Shown here one piece after another: positions 1 through 14,100 of a stretch of 64,000 bases of DNA. Numbering within the stretch: the stretch's first letter is position 1; the number at the start of each line of letters is the position of its first letter. A program made the position numbers and the translations under genes. The notes beneath the pieces are model-generated. The model was not told where the DNA came from. It saw only the letters and a list, made by a program, of their open reading frames with translations, and ran no database searches. This stretch comes from Gorsachius magnificus (Eukaryota; Chordata; Aves; Pelecaniformes; Ardeidae), in the NCBI GenBank assembly GCA_034008185.1, contig CM067084.1, positions 8,885,385-8,949,384 on the forward strand, read 5' to 3'.

Positions 1-2171
1 TATCAGTTTCTACTACAGGGAACTGCTCTGGATGACAGGCAGATGGACTCATCTGGGCATTCCTGCTTGGTTGCAAATCTAAGTATTTTGCGCTGTGAAG
101 AACCACCCTTCGCAGTAGAGCTGCATTTCCCCTATTATAGGAGCAAAACCACATCTAGGAAAAATAAGGTAAATCAACTTTCACTTCCTGAATTTTTATC
201 AATCTATACAAGGTCTGGAGGTGCAAGGGTAAACAAGAACCAACATAACTTGTGACCAGAGAGAAACCTCATGGGGAGACACAGTACCAATGAACAAGCT
301 CTTGGGAGAAAAAAATATGACCCCATCACTTAAGGAACCAATCGTGAGACCTTTGCTCAAGAGGTTCTTGGTGCTCATGAGCAATTTCACTATCTGCTGC
401 TCTGCATGGATGTCAACATCAGCTGGTTGTCAGGCAGCCACAGATGGAGTTGAAAAGTACAATTCAAAACATAGAACAGAAGCCACCTCAACTAAGAGCC
501 AATATCCTAAGCAGAAAGAGCTTGCATCCCTACATCATGTCCAGTATCCTTCAAACCTAAGAGCTAAGCAGCCTAGTATCATAAAAAGCTCGGGGAGGGA
601 AATGGGAGAGACAGGCAGCTGTCTCTGTTAGGACAATCAACTCCAGAGCTCAGCAACCATTATGGCAAAAGTCTCCCTTCCCCACAGAGACAAATCCCTA
701 TTCCCTTTTATCACCAGCTATTAGTCCTCCTGTCCCACCAGCATAGATTAAGGGATCCCACCTGTGTTGTCAGCCCTCCATTCAGAAGCCACCTCCCAGG
801 TAGCTACAGCTGAGCCCTCCCTCCTTCTGATCATCCAACCCCTCCTCCTCAATATGGCCTGCTTATTCCACAGGACAATCTCATCACTAAGGCTTGAAAC
901 CAAAGTGACAGAAAGTTTGAGCACCCCAAATGATATCACATTTTACAAGCATTTCCTTGACCCCCCTCATTTTGGTATTTTGCCCAGCACAGGCACAGCA
1001 ATGGCATGAATACCTTGGCAAATGATGAAACAAACTAGCGATTTTAGATGCATTGACTGGCTTTGAAATAGTTAACAGTGAACTAGCCTTGACAAGCTTT
1101 AGACAGTCTGATCTGAATTGCATTTTCCTGGATATAATTACTTCTAAACAGAGGTAATACTTAACAACTGTTCTTCTGCTTGGCAAGCTCTCAGGATGCT
1201 TCCCAGGGCTGTAATACTATAATCTCCTCCTATTCATGTTGCCCACAAAGTTATATGGGAACATGGTGAATAAGGCAGGCAAAGCTGCTATGCTAATGTG
1301 CAGACCTTTTAACTCCATATTTGTATTCATATCTACAGACACACACATATTTCATTAGCCCCAGAAAAACACTTGAGAATTTTGGCCTTGTTTACATCTT
1401 GTGTAGGAACATGGCCGAAGAAGCAGACTATAGTACGACATGCCCTTTAAGCTGCTCGCTATGCATTCACAGCATCGGAAAAGGACACTTTCTGCTCACC
1501 CTCTACCACTTCATTGCACGTGACCTCTCCAGATGTGACTGCCCCATGTTAATTACGTCATGCAGTAGGTTACATTGGGCCAGGGCTGAGACAAACATGA
1601 CCCATTGCTGTTCCTGATCATACCGCATCACATGGTGCTTTACCAGGTCCTCCCAAGGCTCTCGGGCATTCTTTTCCCTCATGCTTCAGAGTTTATCTAA
1701 AGCCTGCATCTGAGGCAGGCTTAAATGCCATCCGTTTGGGTGCTAGACAAGCATGAGCTGGAGCACAAGCATGAAGCTATTTCTAGGACAAAGCGTAAGC
1801 CTAACAACTAGATCTCTGCAGTGACTTGCCTCGCCAGCTTTTTCAAGTTGAAGGGCTGAAGAAGTGGGATAGGAACTGAATAAGAACATTCTTGCCCCGG
1901 TCAAAAACAAAACTGCATAAGCAATCATAGACTGTTGTAAACTGTGTTTGTGCATTTAAACAAAATGAACAAAGTAGAGAAAGTTGGGGGAAAAAAATAC
2001 TAAAACACTGGAAGTTATGACATGAAGCTTACTCTTAAGAGGAACTACCGAAACAGCAAATATTTACGTGGTGAGGCCACAGCTACTTCTTTTGAAGTCA
2101 TCCTCACTAAGTATACTAGGAAATTTTTCCACATAAGGGAAAGCCACCATGAAGAGTGATTTGAGCCTTAC
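1..2171. other. No gene or repeat recognised
   Basis: This is AT-rich, intron- or intergenic-like sequence. The open frames present are short, overlap on both strands and resemble nothing I know. If gene A is real, this is downstream of, or an intron after, its 2.2-kb exon. Confidence 0.5.
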
Positions 2172-5100
2172 CATCAATGAAGAAAAATACTCCTGAGTGA
2201 TACTGGTGGTTTATTTCAATGTAAATCATTACTCCTGTTCTGTATTTCCCCTCACGAGATCTTTCCGGTCTACCATAATCTTCCTATGAATCATAAAAAC
2301 CTAAATTTAAATAACACCTTAAGTACCTGAAAATCATGGATAGCCAGTAGAGGTTTTTCCTCTAGATCTTTTCAGTTGAGATTTTTTTTTTTTTACTACC
2401 AAGTTCTCTTAAACGCTTTCTTCCTTAGTTTAATTTGCAAACATCATTCATGCACTTCTTTTCTGTGTTTCTATAGGCAGAGAAGCAGAAGTCATGCAGC
2501 TACACTTTCTGGTCCCGGTACACATGCTTATTAAATCACGTGAAAGCATTTCATAAGCAGTCTTTTCTGTTAGGAGTCAAACAGAAGTGTACAGAGCGCA
2601 TCCTTGTTCCAAGGTTGGGGCAGAGAAATTCTATGAAGAACCACCTGAGTAGAGAAATTAGGTTGGAGGTAGCTTGTCCTTTGCGGTAACACCATTTGCT
2701 TCCAAGTTACACTGGCTCAGAACTTCTTGCATGAATTGAAAGAAGAGTTAAAGCAACAAGCTTTCCCTTCACTTGCTATGGACACTCTCAGACACATACG
2801 GTTTCCAAGTGTGAAGAAGGTAAATTTTCTTCCCTCTATTTCTTAATGATATTGAAAACACTCAACACACATCACAAGGCTCTGGAGGCATGGATAACAT
2901 GCAAGATTCTTTGCTTTGGGAAACCATTAATGATAAGCTCTATATTATACCAAGCTCTTTAGAATTATTTATTACCAAGATACAATTTGATGGTTAGTAG
3001 ACTTCTAGTAAACTGCAAGAGCCCAAATTGACTGGTGTTAGTACAAATAGATAATGGATAAATGATACATTTTAAGAGGTAACTGCAGCACAGATAGGGT
3101 TTAATACTCAGGTGCTCCAACCACCTACTTGACAAGTAGGTTGACAATAACATATAAGCTATCAAAATAAAGTGTTTCAAACTTAGCATTTGAAAAAAAA
3201 AAGCCAAACCTGAGAAACTCAGAAGTTTCTAAAAAAGCTAAAAGTGAAGATGTAAACAATGTGATTGTAGAGAATGATTGTAGACAATTCAGTCTAGAGA
3301 GACAAGTGAATGTATATTGAAAAAAATGAACCCAAATGAGGACTTACATGACTATGTATTGAAGAGGTTTAGGCATTACTGAATTCTTCAGTGAAAACAT
3401 CTACTCAAAGCAAAGTAGCTGTCAGAAAAATTAAAATAGGCAACTAGTATATAAGCTAGCATAAGGCCATATATTGTTGCTTTTAGCTTTGATCTACTTA
3501 ACACTTAACACAGTTGGAGAGGAGCTGACTGAGGGGGATGCATGTAAATAAATAAATTTGAGAAAATGCAAAAACAGTCTGGAGGGAGATTACTGATTTT
3601 ATAGAAAGAATACCAGACAAATAGTACTTCATAAGTGAATTAACTGAAGCAGCACCTGATAGAAAAAATAATATGCTATCATATAATTAAAAACTGTATC
3701 ATAACACAGAAGGTGGCCAGGTGTGCCATTTCAAGTTCTCAATTAACTTCAGTTTGCAGTTAAACCTTGAAGCTGTTTCAGTAAGTTTGGAGATTATTTT
3801 TTACAATAAATAATAAGAATTCATCCATATTACAAGAAAGCCTACAGAGTAAGAACTCTAAAGAAACATCTACAGCAAAGGTAAAGTTTTTCCTCATTGT
3901 CCCCACTAACATTTCTGCTTCAGAAGTGTTATTTTGCGGTCTCCATCACTTGTATTGGAACTTCAGTTTTAGTTCTATCTTATAAATTATTCTGCATCAC
4001 TTCACTAAAACTAGGAACTCCCAACTGTTCTACATTGAAGATTAGTCTCCATTATGCATTCCTATGCCCTTTCATGACAAATTCTTGTTGGGAGTTTCAG
4101 TCCCTAAGATACAGAAATGTTGTTTAGAAAATTTTGCTTCTGAAGAACATGACAAAATAGCTTACCATTTTTCAAATTATCAGTTACTCTTCCCCCACCC
4201 ATGCCCTGAGAATTTTGCTTTCCAAGTAGTCATTTTCTTTAATAAAACCACTCTGCCATCTGAAAGTTTCTTTCATGTTTAGAATTAGGAGTGTACAACA
4301 GCGTTTTTTTCAGATACCATGCATTAGAAAAATGTTCCTAGGCAGCAACTGTGTACACAAAGTATCAGTGCAGAACTAACACACTGTTTGAAGCTATACA
4401 AATAGAAGTCCTCATTAGTGGAGAAGATTAAAAATAAAGCTTTAGTTTTAATTTGTTACACTCCCTGGAGAAAGTAAGCCGATTTTCATTAACATGCAAG
4501 CTGCTTGTATGTGTCTACTTCCCAAAATCAAGTACTTGAGAGGAGAAAAAAAAAAAAAAAAGGGAAAAAAGTTAGGAAACCACATGAAGATCCACCCATC
4601 TTAGGTCACAATGATTAATGAAATGGAAATGTTCCTGCAGCTCAGAAGTGGCCATATCACATGGAAGTTTTAGAAAGTAAATATCAAGTTGTTTCCACGA
4701 AATTGTACACATTAATAATCTTAGAGCTCACTTAAAACACAAGAGGCATAAGGAAAGTATCTTGACACTGATGGTATTGATTAGACTGCACCGTTGAAAG
4801 TTTCACACACCAACCACGATCCATCTAGGAAAATCATTAAGAACTGAATTCCAGTAAGGACGAAATAATTTTTAAATGGATGTGTATTTTTTGCAAGGGT
4901 TCTTGCCAACACCAGTGTAGATCAAATGAAATCATGGGTTTCTCAACCCCTCGTGCCATATAAGATTTCTTCAACAACTGTACCACCTTTTTTATTTGAC
5001 ATTCTTTGTATCTCAAGATTTCTCAATGCTCTTCATAGTAGCAATTCTTATTACTAATAATAGTTTGATTTCCACTGTACAGTCCAGTTCTCTATTACAG

Positions 5101-8100
5101 AATGCGGTACCAAAAGTAGATAAAATAGGACATTGATTTAGCTAGCCAAACATATTCAAGATATTTTTTGAGGGATAGAAGGGTAAATAAAGATTGCAAC
5201 AGTAATTACTCCACTAAAAGACATTTGAATATAGCGCACAATCTGCTTCTACAAAAGCAAAATTGTCTCACAAACAGAAAGAATTTGAAATATGATAAAC
5301 AGAGGTCAATTTCCCCACTGACCTGTATTAGAAATAAAATATTATTATTCTCATGTGATGTACCTTAGTGGAAAGAAAGGTAAATGGCTGCATGAAACTC
5401 AGCAGAAAGATGAAATGGGAACGAAGAAAAAGAACAAGAACAACTGTTGAATGTTAGAGGAATTAAATAGGAGTCAGGCTGGAAAATAAGCAGCAGCTTG
5501 TACTGCTATAAGCTTTGCAATAAAATGCTTCCAAAGCTTCAGGGAAAGGGGAAACCGAGGGAGTGAGTCTTGAGGCTCTGCATAGGAGCCTCTCCCCTCT
5601 CCACTGCCTGGAGGTCAGTCTCCTAACCTAACAAAGCACTAGGATTAAAAAGAAAAGATAAAAAAACTATGATCTTTTTTCCCTGTGCCTTTAGTCTCAG
5701 TTTCTTAGCTACAAGCATGAACAGACTGAAGCACAGATTTGATTATTTCACCAGTCTTTCCCATGCAACCGTCTCATTATTGTGCCTTAAGCTTGTCAAG
5801 GGAAAGCCTAATACATTGCAACTGGCACATTCTTTGTCGTCAGTGAGGTAAAAGTTTAGCTACATGGGTCTTGCACTTCGTAATTGTGGTATTGTTGCTG
5901 TTAGACACAGGTCCAAGGGACAGCCAAAATACCCTGTCAGCAGAAAACTTGGCACTGCCATATTGATTTTTAGGCCTCATTGTGCAAGAAATACAGTTCC
6001 AGGCTTTATCACACCAAATGCTATACGGTTATTTTAATCGTTAGCATTTTATTTTTCAAAGCAATTTCTAAACAGCCAGCTGCAAAGCACTGAAGGGCTC
6101 TTTCGGTATGTGTGTCAGGGCTGGAGGGAGGGTAGTGGAGGAGGAGGGCTAAGAATAAGATAGGCAAAGTTGGATCAAGTCAGGGTGCTTAAGGGGGGGC
6201 TCCAATCACCAAGCATAATTGCTTTATTCTGGAGCAACTTTTGTAAATGAGTGTAAGATTGCCTGCGAGACAGTAGGTCAGAGAAAGCAATTTTACGGGT
6301 CTTGTTTTCATTGGCAATAGTAGAAGGTTAAAGCACTTGATGACTTCATTCTGAATTTGCTATCATAACAAGTTATTTTTGTATGGCTACCCTGGCAGCG
6401 TACCTTAGAAGAAAGTATTTTCTTCACAGTTTAGAGATTTCATAAAACCACATAACTTGCTACCTACTTAACAAAAAGCACATGAGAACTTATATTAAGC
6501 GGTCTTCATATGCTTGTCGTGAATGAGGTACCAAGAGACATTGTAAACCTGATCATTATTCTTTTGGTTAATCAAACACTCTCCAGTAGTTGTTCTACAT
6601 TTGTAAGAATATTTTTTTTTTTTAATAAGAACTTTAGGAACTACCAGCCAAGCAGCTAACACTCTCCTCAGTGAAAAGAAAGTCTTGTCCAAACCAACAG
6701 AAACAGAAGCAATTCTCAAAATAACCAAACTATCCCTGTTTTGAGCTTGTGTCACCCAAGCAATCTTCTCTCCCCAATATATTTTACTATAGTCAAAGAA
6801 TAGCTGCATATTTCCAGGTATAAGCTTATAAATATTTCTCTCAAGCCATCTCTCATTTTTCCCTCCCTTTTTCAAGTCCTGTCAGAAGCCATGCAAGTAA
6901 ACAAGGATTCAGACTAGATGAAAAAAGGTGGCTCATCAAGATACCCAGGTGACATTAAAAAACATAATTTCAAGGGGTTTTTAGCAGAAGCAATGTTACA
7001 TCATTTGAAATGTAATTGACTTGGTTATAGATATTTGAAAGCAAAACCAGTTTTTTTAAACATTTATGACACTGAAATAGGTAGTTAAATATTCGGTTTC
7101 TTTGAATATACTTGTATGCATCACTCATTGTACATCATTTGTTTTATTTCTGTGCATCTCTGTTTAGTGTCTGTTCTAGGAGTTTGTGCAAAATCTCTTT
7201 CCATTGCACAAGAACTGTTCCATTTACCAAAGATGATCATTCGGACCAGAAAGAGACTACCAGTGCTACACTTTGCACCTAGCAAAGAATACAAAGTCAT
7301 CCACCAGGTTATCTTTAATTCTGCCCAGAAGAATACATAGGCATTCATCAGCTCCAGCTAATTTTTGCCAAGCAGAATGACACAGGGCTCTGTATTAATA
7401 GAGTTATTTAAAATAAATATGCCAGAAGCAGAAAAAAGCTTGCATAGCAGCAAGATAATCACCCTGTGTTATTTACCACTGTGGACTTAGTGTTTGTACA
7501 CGCAGATCCAGACAGGAAATTTCTATTAAACCTTTTTTGCAAACGCCCAACTATTTGGTTAAGATAAGCTGTGGGCAAAGCTGTACCAATTCTGATGCAG
7601 CTTTCACCATAAACAGTTTCTCTGATCTTAAATAATCAGGTCATAATCCTAAGGAAAAAGAAAAATCTCGTTCAAACACATTCAAACAGGAAGAATGTCA
7701 GAAGAAAAAAAAAAAAAAGCAGGAGCAAGTGCTTGCTCCCTTCAACTCAGCTGACAGACTCAGCAAATCCTTACATGTTCAAGTATACTTGATACCTGGA
7801 AATCACAGGTTTAAGTTGGCAGTCTAAGGAATTTTCTTCTGCCTTTTTAAAATCAAGGTTAAAATACACATAACACAAACTTTTTCATCTGTAAAGCAGA
7901 GGTGAGATCAGAGACTTCATTATACATGTCCTAACCATCAACCTAGTATCCATACAGCTGTAGTTGTCCCTCTCAAAGTACTTCTGGAAAATGAAAAAGG
8001 CTTCATAAGTCCATCATACTACATAGAACAGGAAGCATTCTTAAGTCCCAAACTTTCTGAAGATAGGAACGTAGTTTCTTGACCAGTTCTGCTAATGGGT

Positions 8101-11100
8101 TTACATTTGATCCCTTTAAAACTTCTGAAGCCATCTTTACATAAAGCCCTTCTAAAACCAAAAGTCTACTTTTAAATTGCCTTTGCATGTAATTGTAGAA
8201 AGTCAGCACATGGCCACAAACCTGGGAGCAAGGAAGCACTCTCAAGTTCCACTTTACAACACAACTACACAGGCCAAAGGCGCCCTCAATTTATACTGCG
8301 GGCAAGCCGAGAGCTGCTTGCAGCTTCACACAGCACATGTCCACTGATACACCCTGTTTCTTGTTTTTTCCCCAGAAGGCACAATCAGCTTCCTGAATAT
8401 ATGTAATTAATTCCTATTTAATAAACCTAAGAGAGATTGTCCCTGTGGTATCCCAGATGTTTCAATCAACATCCCATATTAGATATACCATGTACATTGC
8501 ATTTACTGGTCTGCAATTTTCTGTCACCAAAGTCACTTATGCAGAATAATTGCACATGGTGTTCTAGCTGTGAAAGGCAAAGCAAAAGTCCAGCTTGGTT
8601 AATCTAACCACCTCAGTGCCAGGCTCCAAGGAAGGGCTAGCAGAGCTTTCCCACTGTGTTAAGCAGAACCTCACTTCAAAAATCAAGGAAAAGCAGCGTT
8701 CAGAGGAATTCAACAGCCAGATTTGCCCTCAGCCACAAATGGGCAAATACAGCCAGCAGCACTCCAGTTACGTGGGCTGGCATTTCTGCTACTCACCTAC
8801 ATTGCTAAGTTGTTTAGCAAAGAACTGGAAAGAGAAGGTTTTTAGCCTTAATACAGAGGCGTTGCCATCCCCATAATAAAAAAAGTATCATCAAAGAACC
8901 TGCTACTCAGACACAACCAAACTGTTTGTCATAAATACAAACCTCTTGGGGTAGGAGACAGCGCTTTCTCAAGATACAATCCTGGAGCTAGAACACCTTC
9001 GAAGGAAAGACAGATCGCCAAACCTCTGCACCCTTCTCCCCCTCTGTAGATATTAATTCTCCTCTTTAAGATGAGCACAGGGCAACATACAAAGATATTT
9101 TTCAAGGCAACCTAAACTACACTATCACATCCTCTGGAGAGCAACAAAGGGAAACCATACCGCATCATAGGGACAAGCCTCGTGGTGATGAGGAGGACGA
9201 CAAAATAACTTTTTCCAGAACAGAATAGAAAAGGTCAAGGGGCTATTTTCTTTATTCAGTAGAGAGGGTAGAAGCTATTCAGCTACAGGTGATTGCAAGC
9301 AAATCAACTGGAACAGAGAGTGTATCTGGAAAAGATACAGATCCTATTTTCTCCTGGGCAACACAGAAGGATGCTCCACAGATGAATGTGTTCAGAGGAT
9401 GTCATTAGTAAGTAAAGGAGCACCCAAAAATAAACATTAGGAGATTTAGAAAAACAATGGTAATTCTTTTGCTTAGGGCTGTCATCTCCTATTTCTTAGA
9501 TATTTTTACACCTGACTCAACTGTAAATGAGACTCAGAGCTTTTACATCCATAATGCAAAACCCATGCTACCCAGCTAGAAGCAGCAGTCTGTCAGAAGG
9601 CACTGGAATGCACTGGGGGAAAAACTGGAACCCTCACTCATTTATTTCTAATTTTGAGAACCCAGACTAACTTTGAGCACATCTCTAACTGTTCTGCACA
9701 TGGGTTAGATGAGAGAGAAATATCAGCACTCTTTAAGCCTAGTCTGGAAACTTTGGTCTATGAAACAGGAACATGTAGCCTTTCGGGTTCATTCATTTTG
9801 TTGACAGTTACGATGTTTTCTGATTAAGCAAGAGTTTTGTTGAACTTTCTCCTTCCCATTTTGTATTTACAAAACATCTAAGTATCTTTTTCTCCTAAGT
9901 TTTGCAGAGGGAAGTAGTGCTTTTACTAACTTTTAAAATATTTAGAGGCCTTCGAGTATGCAATTTTGAGAATTCCTGTGTTTCTACACTAATAACTACA
10001 TCATTTTCTCTCAAACGCTGCATTAGGCAGCATACCTTTTAGAATGATATGGTGTACCTAATCACTTCCTCAGCACTAGTCTTTTCCCTGCAAAATTTAA
10101 AAAAAAAAAAATAATCCAGCAGCACTTGTCAATCAGGGGATAACCACTTAAAATTGGTACATGAAAGCATGTTTAAGTTCCTTTCTTAATGAAAAGCACC
10201 CAAGATTTCTCTAGAATTACTCCACACATAGATTCAGTAGCTTAACTTTATCACATTTACTTGTGGTGAGGGTCAGCTCTGACAGAAACTAGGTAACTCT
10301 AATACAGAAATGGAACAGAACAAGACAACAGATGGAAAACGCAAGTGCATCAGTTCAGGTAATTAGGCTAACAAGGTAAGGTAAGGGAAAGATCTTAAGA
10401 TCACTTCTACATAGACCTACCTTGAAAAAAAAAGCTCAATTATTAAACAAGTCCTCATGAGAAAGCAGAATCATTCAGTTAAAAGCTTTATAAACTCAGC
10501 CTGTACAAAGAAGGCTTCATTTGTTTTACTGACTGCACTTCTCACCACCCAACCAATGTTCCAGGGATGCTGGGGGGTCTCAAGTACCTCATACAGGTTA
10601 CATGAAAATCAAGGGCTTCCACTGAGGTTCAAACCAGAAGTATCAGAGAATAAGTGACTCAGAGTTGACCTAAGGAATAATCATTTATTCAAAATCAGTT
10701 TTGTCCCCATTCCTGTTTAATTTTTACAGACTGCATAGCACTACCACTGAAGTATACTTGAATAAACCCTGTGTTTTGAGTATCAGGAAGAAATTTTTTT
10801 TTTTTTTAATTAAAAACTGAACTTGAGATGGATATTTTTAGTTTGAAATATCATTTTCTTCTTTCTGGCATGCCTACAATGCATGCATTGGATTAATTTA
10901 AGTCACAATTCTATTAAAGCTATAGAAATGAAAAGACTTACACTTGCACAAGTTTGATGGTTTTTATATTTTTTCAACAGCATGTCCCAATTAAGATGCT
11001 CTGTACTTAGATGTACAAAAGTATCTGCAAGGTTCAGGACAGATGAGAACTTCAGACCATCAGAGCCAAAACTTGCAACTTGGGGTGCAAAAGCAGCAGC

Positions 11101-14100
11101 TCTGTCAAACAGCTACAGGTTTATTATATATGACAGGTACTTATATTTGGGTACATTTCCTTCTACTTAGGTAAGCATAATTTAGGTCATTAACCAATCT
11201 TATACAGAAGAGGTACAAAACACATTCCATGGTTATTCAGGCAAAAGAAATAAGACCTAAACTAAACCACAAGTACTACCGCTGCACAGTAAAAGCTCTC
11301 ATCCAATACTTTATGCAGAGGGAGGGTGGACTTGTGCTGAATTAGCCTACCACCCCAGCAGCTACAGGGCCATATCATTCATGTTAGTGAATAGTGGGTG
11401 GATATAGTGGAATAGAGAGAACAGAGAGATAGCGGGAGGATCGTGTTCCTGCACAGCCAGTTATACTTCCAACCGGTCATAATCGCTTCAAGACAAAGTT
11501 TTCTTAAATTGTAGAGAAGATCAAAAATGTTTGCATACAGCTCTGAAAAATATTCAGATTGTTCAAAACCAATCAAGCCAAAAGGAATGTTTTTTAAGAT
11601 GAACAAGTGTTAACTTACTGAAGTGAGGAGTACCAAACTTTGCTCAAAGTTATCAAAGGACAGGACGGCTGCTTTTTTTTTTTAATGTATTCAAGTCAGC
11701 AATTCAGAAGAAAAAAAAACACCACACACATTTGAGTAGCCCATTAGTCTTTTCCTTGCACAAGACAAGTACATTAATATACTTTGTTCAGGTTCTGATC
11801 ACAGCTGAGTTACTTATTAACTCACTTTTACTATCAGATCTCAAGGAGCACCTGGGGTGCTTGTATAAGAAATACGAAATGCATTAAGCAGTGAGAACAC
11901 TAAAATTAACTTTTTGAGTAATGAATCAAACTAAGTTTATGGATTTGGCTTTCTGCTATGGAGCCACGGTGGTGCCGTAGCCACAAGAGTCTGAGGAAAA
12001 ACATACAGCAAGATTTGCATGAAGAGGTAATCTCTTTGATTAAACCAAACTATAGCATTGCAAAAGCAGTAAGGAAGGCTGACAAGCTTTCTTGTTCTGA
12101 GATTTTCTGCAATTACATCAGTTGATTTAACATGAGATACTAACTTGCCCTTCACACCTTAACATACACGCAGCAGTTCATAGACTGTATTATTTGCTCC
12201 TCACTGTTCCAGTCAGAAACAACTCAACTCTAGGAACAGACAGTATTACCACATTAGCCAAGGAAAGAAACAGCAGGAATACATGAAGTTTTGTTGCCTC
12301 TATTTCTGGATGGGCATGTTCATAACAACTTCATTTTTCTACACCTTTTAATGTGTCTTCAAGAGAGAGGCAAGTTGGAAAAGCTGCCGTATGTAGGATG
12401 AAACACATATCAAGTACAGCAGATGTTAAGTAAAGAAAGCAAGTTACTACTTTAGCTGTATAGTAGTCTGTAACCTTACTGACTTCAGGAACATCATATG
12501 AATGAGCCAGGTCCCTTTGGAGCTGTTCTTTGATCATGCAATACATCAAGACTTAACATCAGTGTAATTATTCTAATAATTGAAATTCATGACAAATACA
12601 GCCAATTACTGATTGCTTTGAGAGGCAGCAGACTCCAGATGCACACAAAATTCTTATTAAAACAGGCATATATTTATTCTGTAACAACTACAAAAAGGCA
12701 TTTGTGCATAGCATCATTAGTGGGGTCTGCTCAAGTAGCAAGTAGAAGCCCAGAACACACACACAAAAATGCAGCAATTAAGAGATTTCACATACTTGGT
12801 AGGAATTTTAAACTTTATATAGGATTGATCTGGACATGCTGGATCAATGGGACGACGCCAACTGTATGAGGTTCAACAAGGCTCAGTGCCGGGTCCTGCA
12901 CTTGGGTCACAACAACCCCATGCTACACTACAGGCTTGGAAAGCTGCATGGCAGAAAAAGACCTTGGGGTACTGGTTGACAGCCAGCTGAATATGAGCCA
13001 GCAGTGTGCCCAGGTGGCCAAGGCAGGCAAGAGCATCCTGGCTTGTACCAGAAATAGTGTGGCCAGCAGGAGTAGGAAAGTGATTGTCCCCCTGTACTCA
13101 GCACTGGTGAGGCTGCACCTCCAATACTGTGTTCAGTTTTGGGCTCCTCACTACAAGAAAAATATTGAGGTGCTGGAGCACATCCAGAGAAGGGCAACAA
13201 AGCTGGTGAGTGGTCTGAAGCACAAGTCCTGTGAGAAACAGCTGAGGCAACTGGGGTTGTTTAGATTGGAGAAGAGGCGGCTGAGGGGAGACCTTATCAC
13301 CCTCTACAACTACCTAAAAGGAGGTTGTGGCAAGGTGGGTGTTGGTCTCTTCTCCCAAGTGATAGGATGAGAGGAAATGGCCTCAAGTTGCACCAGGGGA
13401 GGTTTAGGTTGGACATTAGGAAAACTTTCTTCACAAAAAGGGTTGTCAAGCATTGGAACAGCCTACCCAGGGGCATGATCGAGTCCCCATCCCTGGAGGT
13501 ATTTAAAAGCCAGGCAGACAAGGTGCTTACGGACATGGTTTAGTGGTGGTCTTGGCAGTGTTAGGTTAACAGTTGAACTCGACCTTAAAGGTCTTTTCCT
13601 ACCTAAACTATTCTATCATTCTGCGAGAGAAGATACCAGAGGGATCATTCTGAACTTTCTGGTTATAAGAACTCATACTTTCTTCCACTCTATATGCAAA
13701 ACAAAGTGAATGAAGTATGAGGAATTAGACCAAGTTACTCTAAGCTAAGAAAGGCTTTCTTTCTTTCCCCTTCTTTTCAGAAATACTAGTTTTAATTCAA
13801 AAAAAAAAAAGCTTGTTTTCAGGCATACTAAAGTTATAGTTCTAATTCAAACTAGTAAACATAAGTCAGCATGAAGTAAAACCCCAGTAAACAGTTTAAC
13901 ATTTTCACCTCAATCTGCTAATGTGCCTTCTTTTCACTAAGATTTTATTCTATAGTAGTAAAGCCACAACTAACCTTATGTTAGCAACCACAAGTTAAGA
14001 ACAGCGTTTTCTGCTAGGTCTGGAGAATAAAGTAGGCAAATGCATGCATTTATCACTAGAATTATTTTGCACAAGGTACTAAAAATTTTGAGGGAGTTTT

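Noticed and set aside
6495..6875. 126-codon minus-strand frame
   Set aside because: It runs through a poly(A)/poly(T) tract (KKKK) and has no recognisable similarity. Possible splice sites inside it do not join in phase with neighbouring candidates.
11470..11533. Minus-strand exon candidate ([20 protein letters not shown]) in gene A
   Set aside because: The acceptor is good and the peptide plausible, but its phase does not match the exon ending at 12007, so I left it out of the model.
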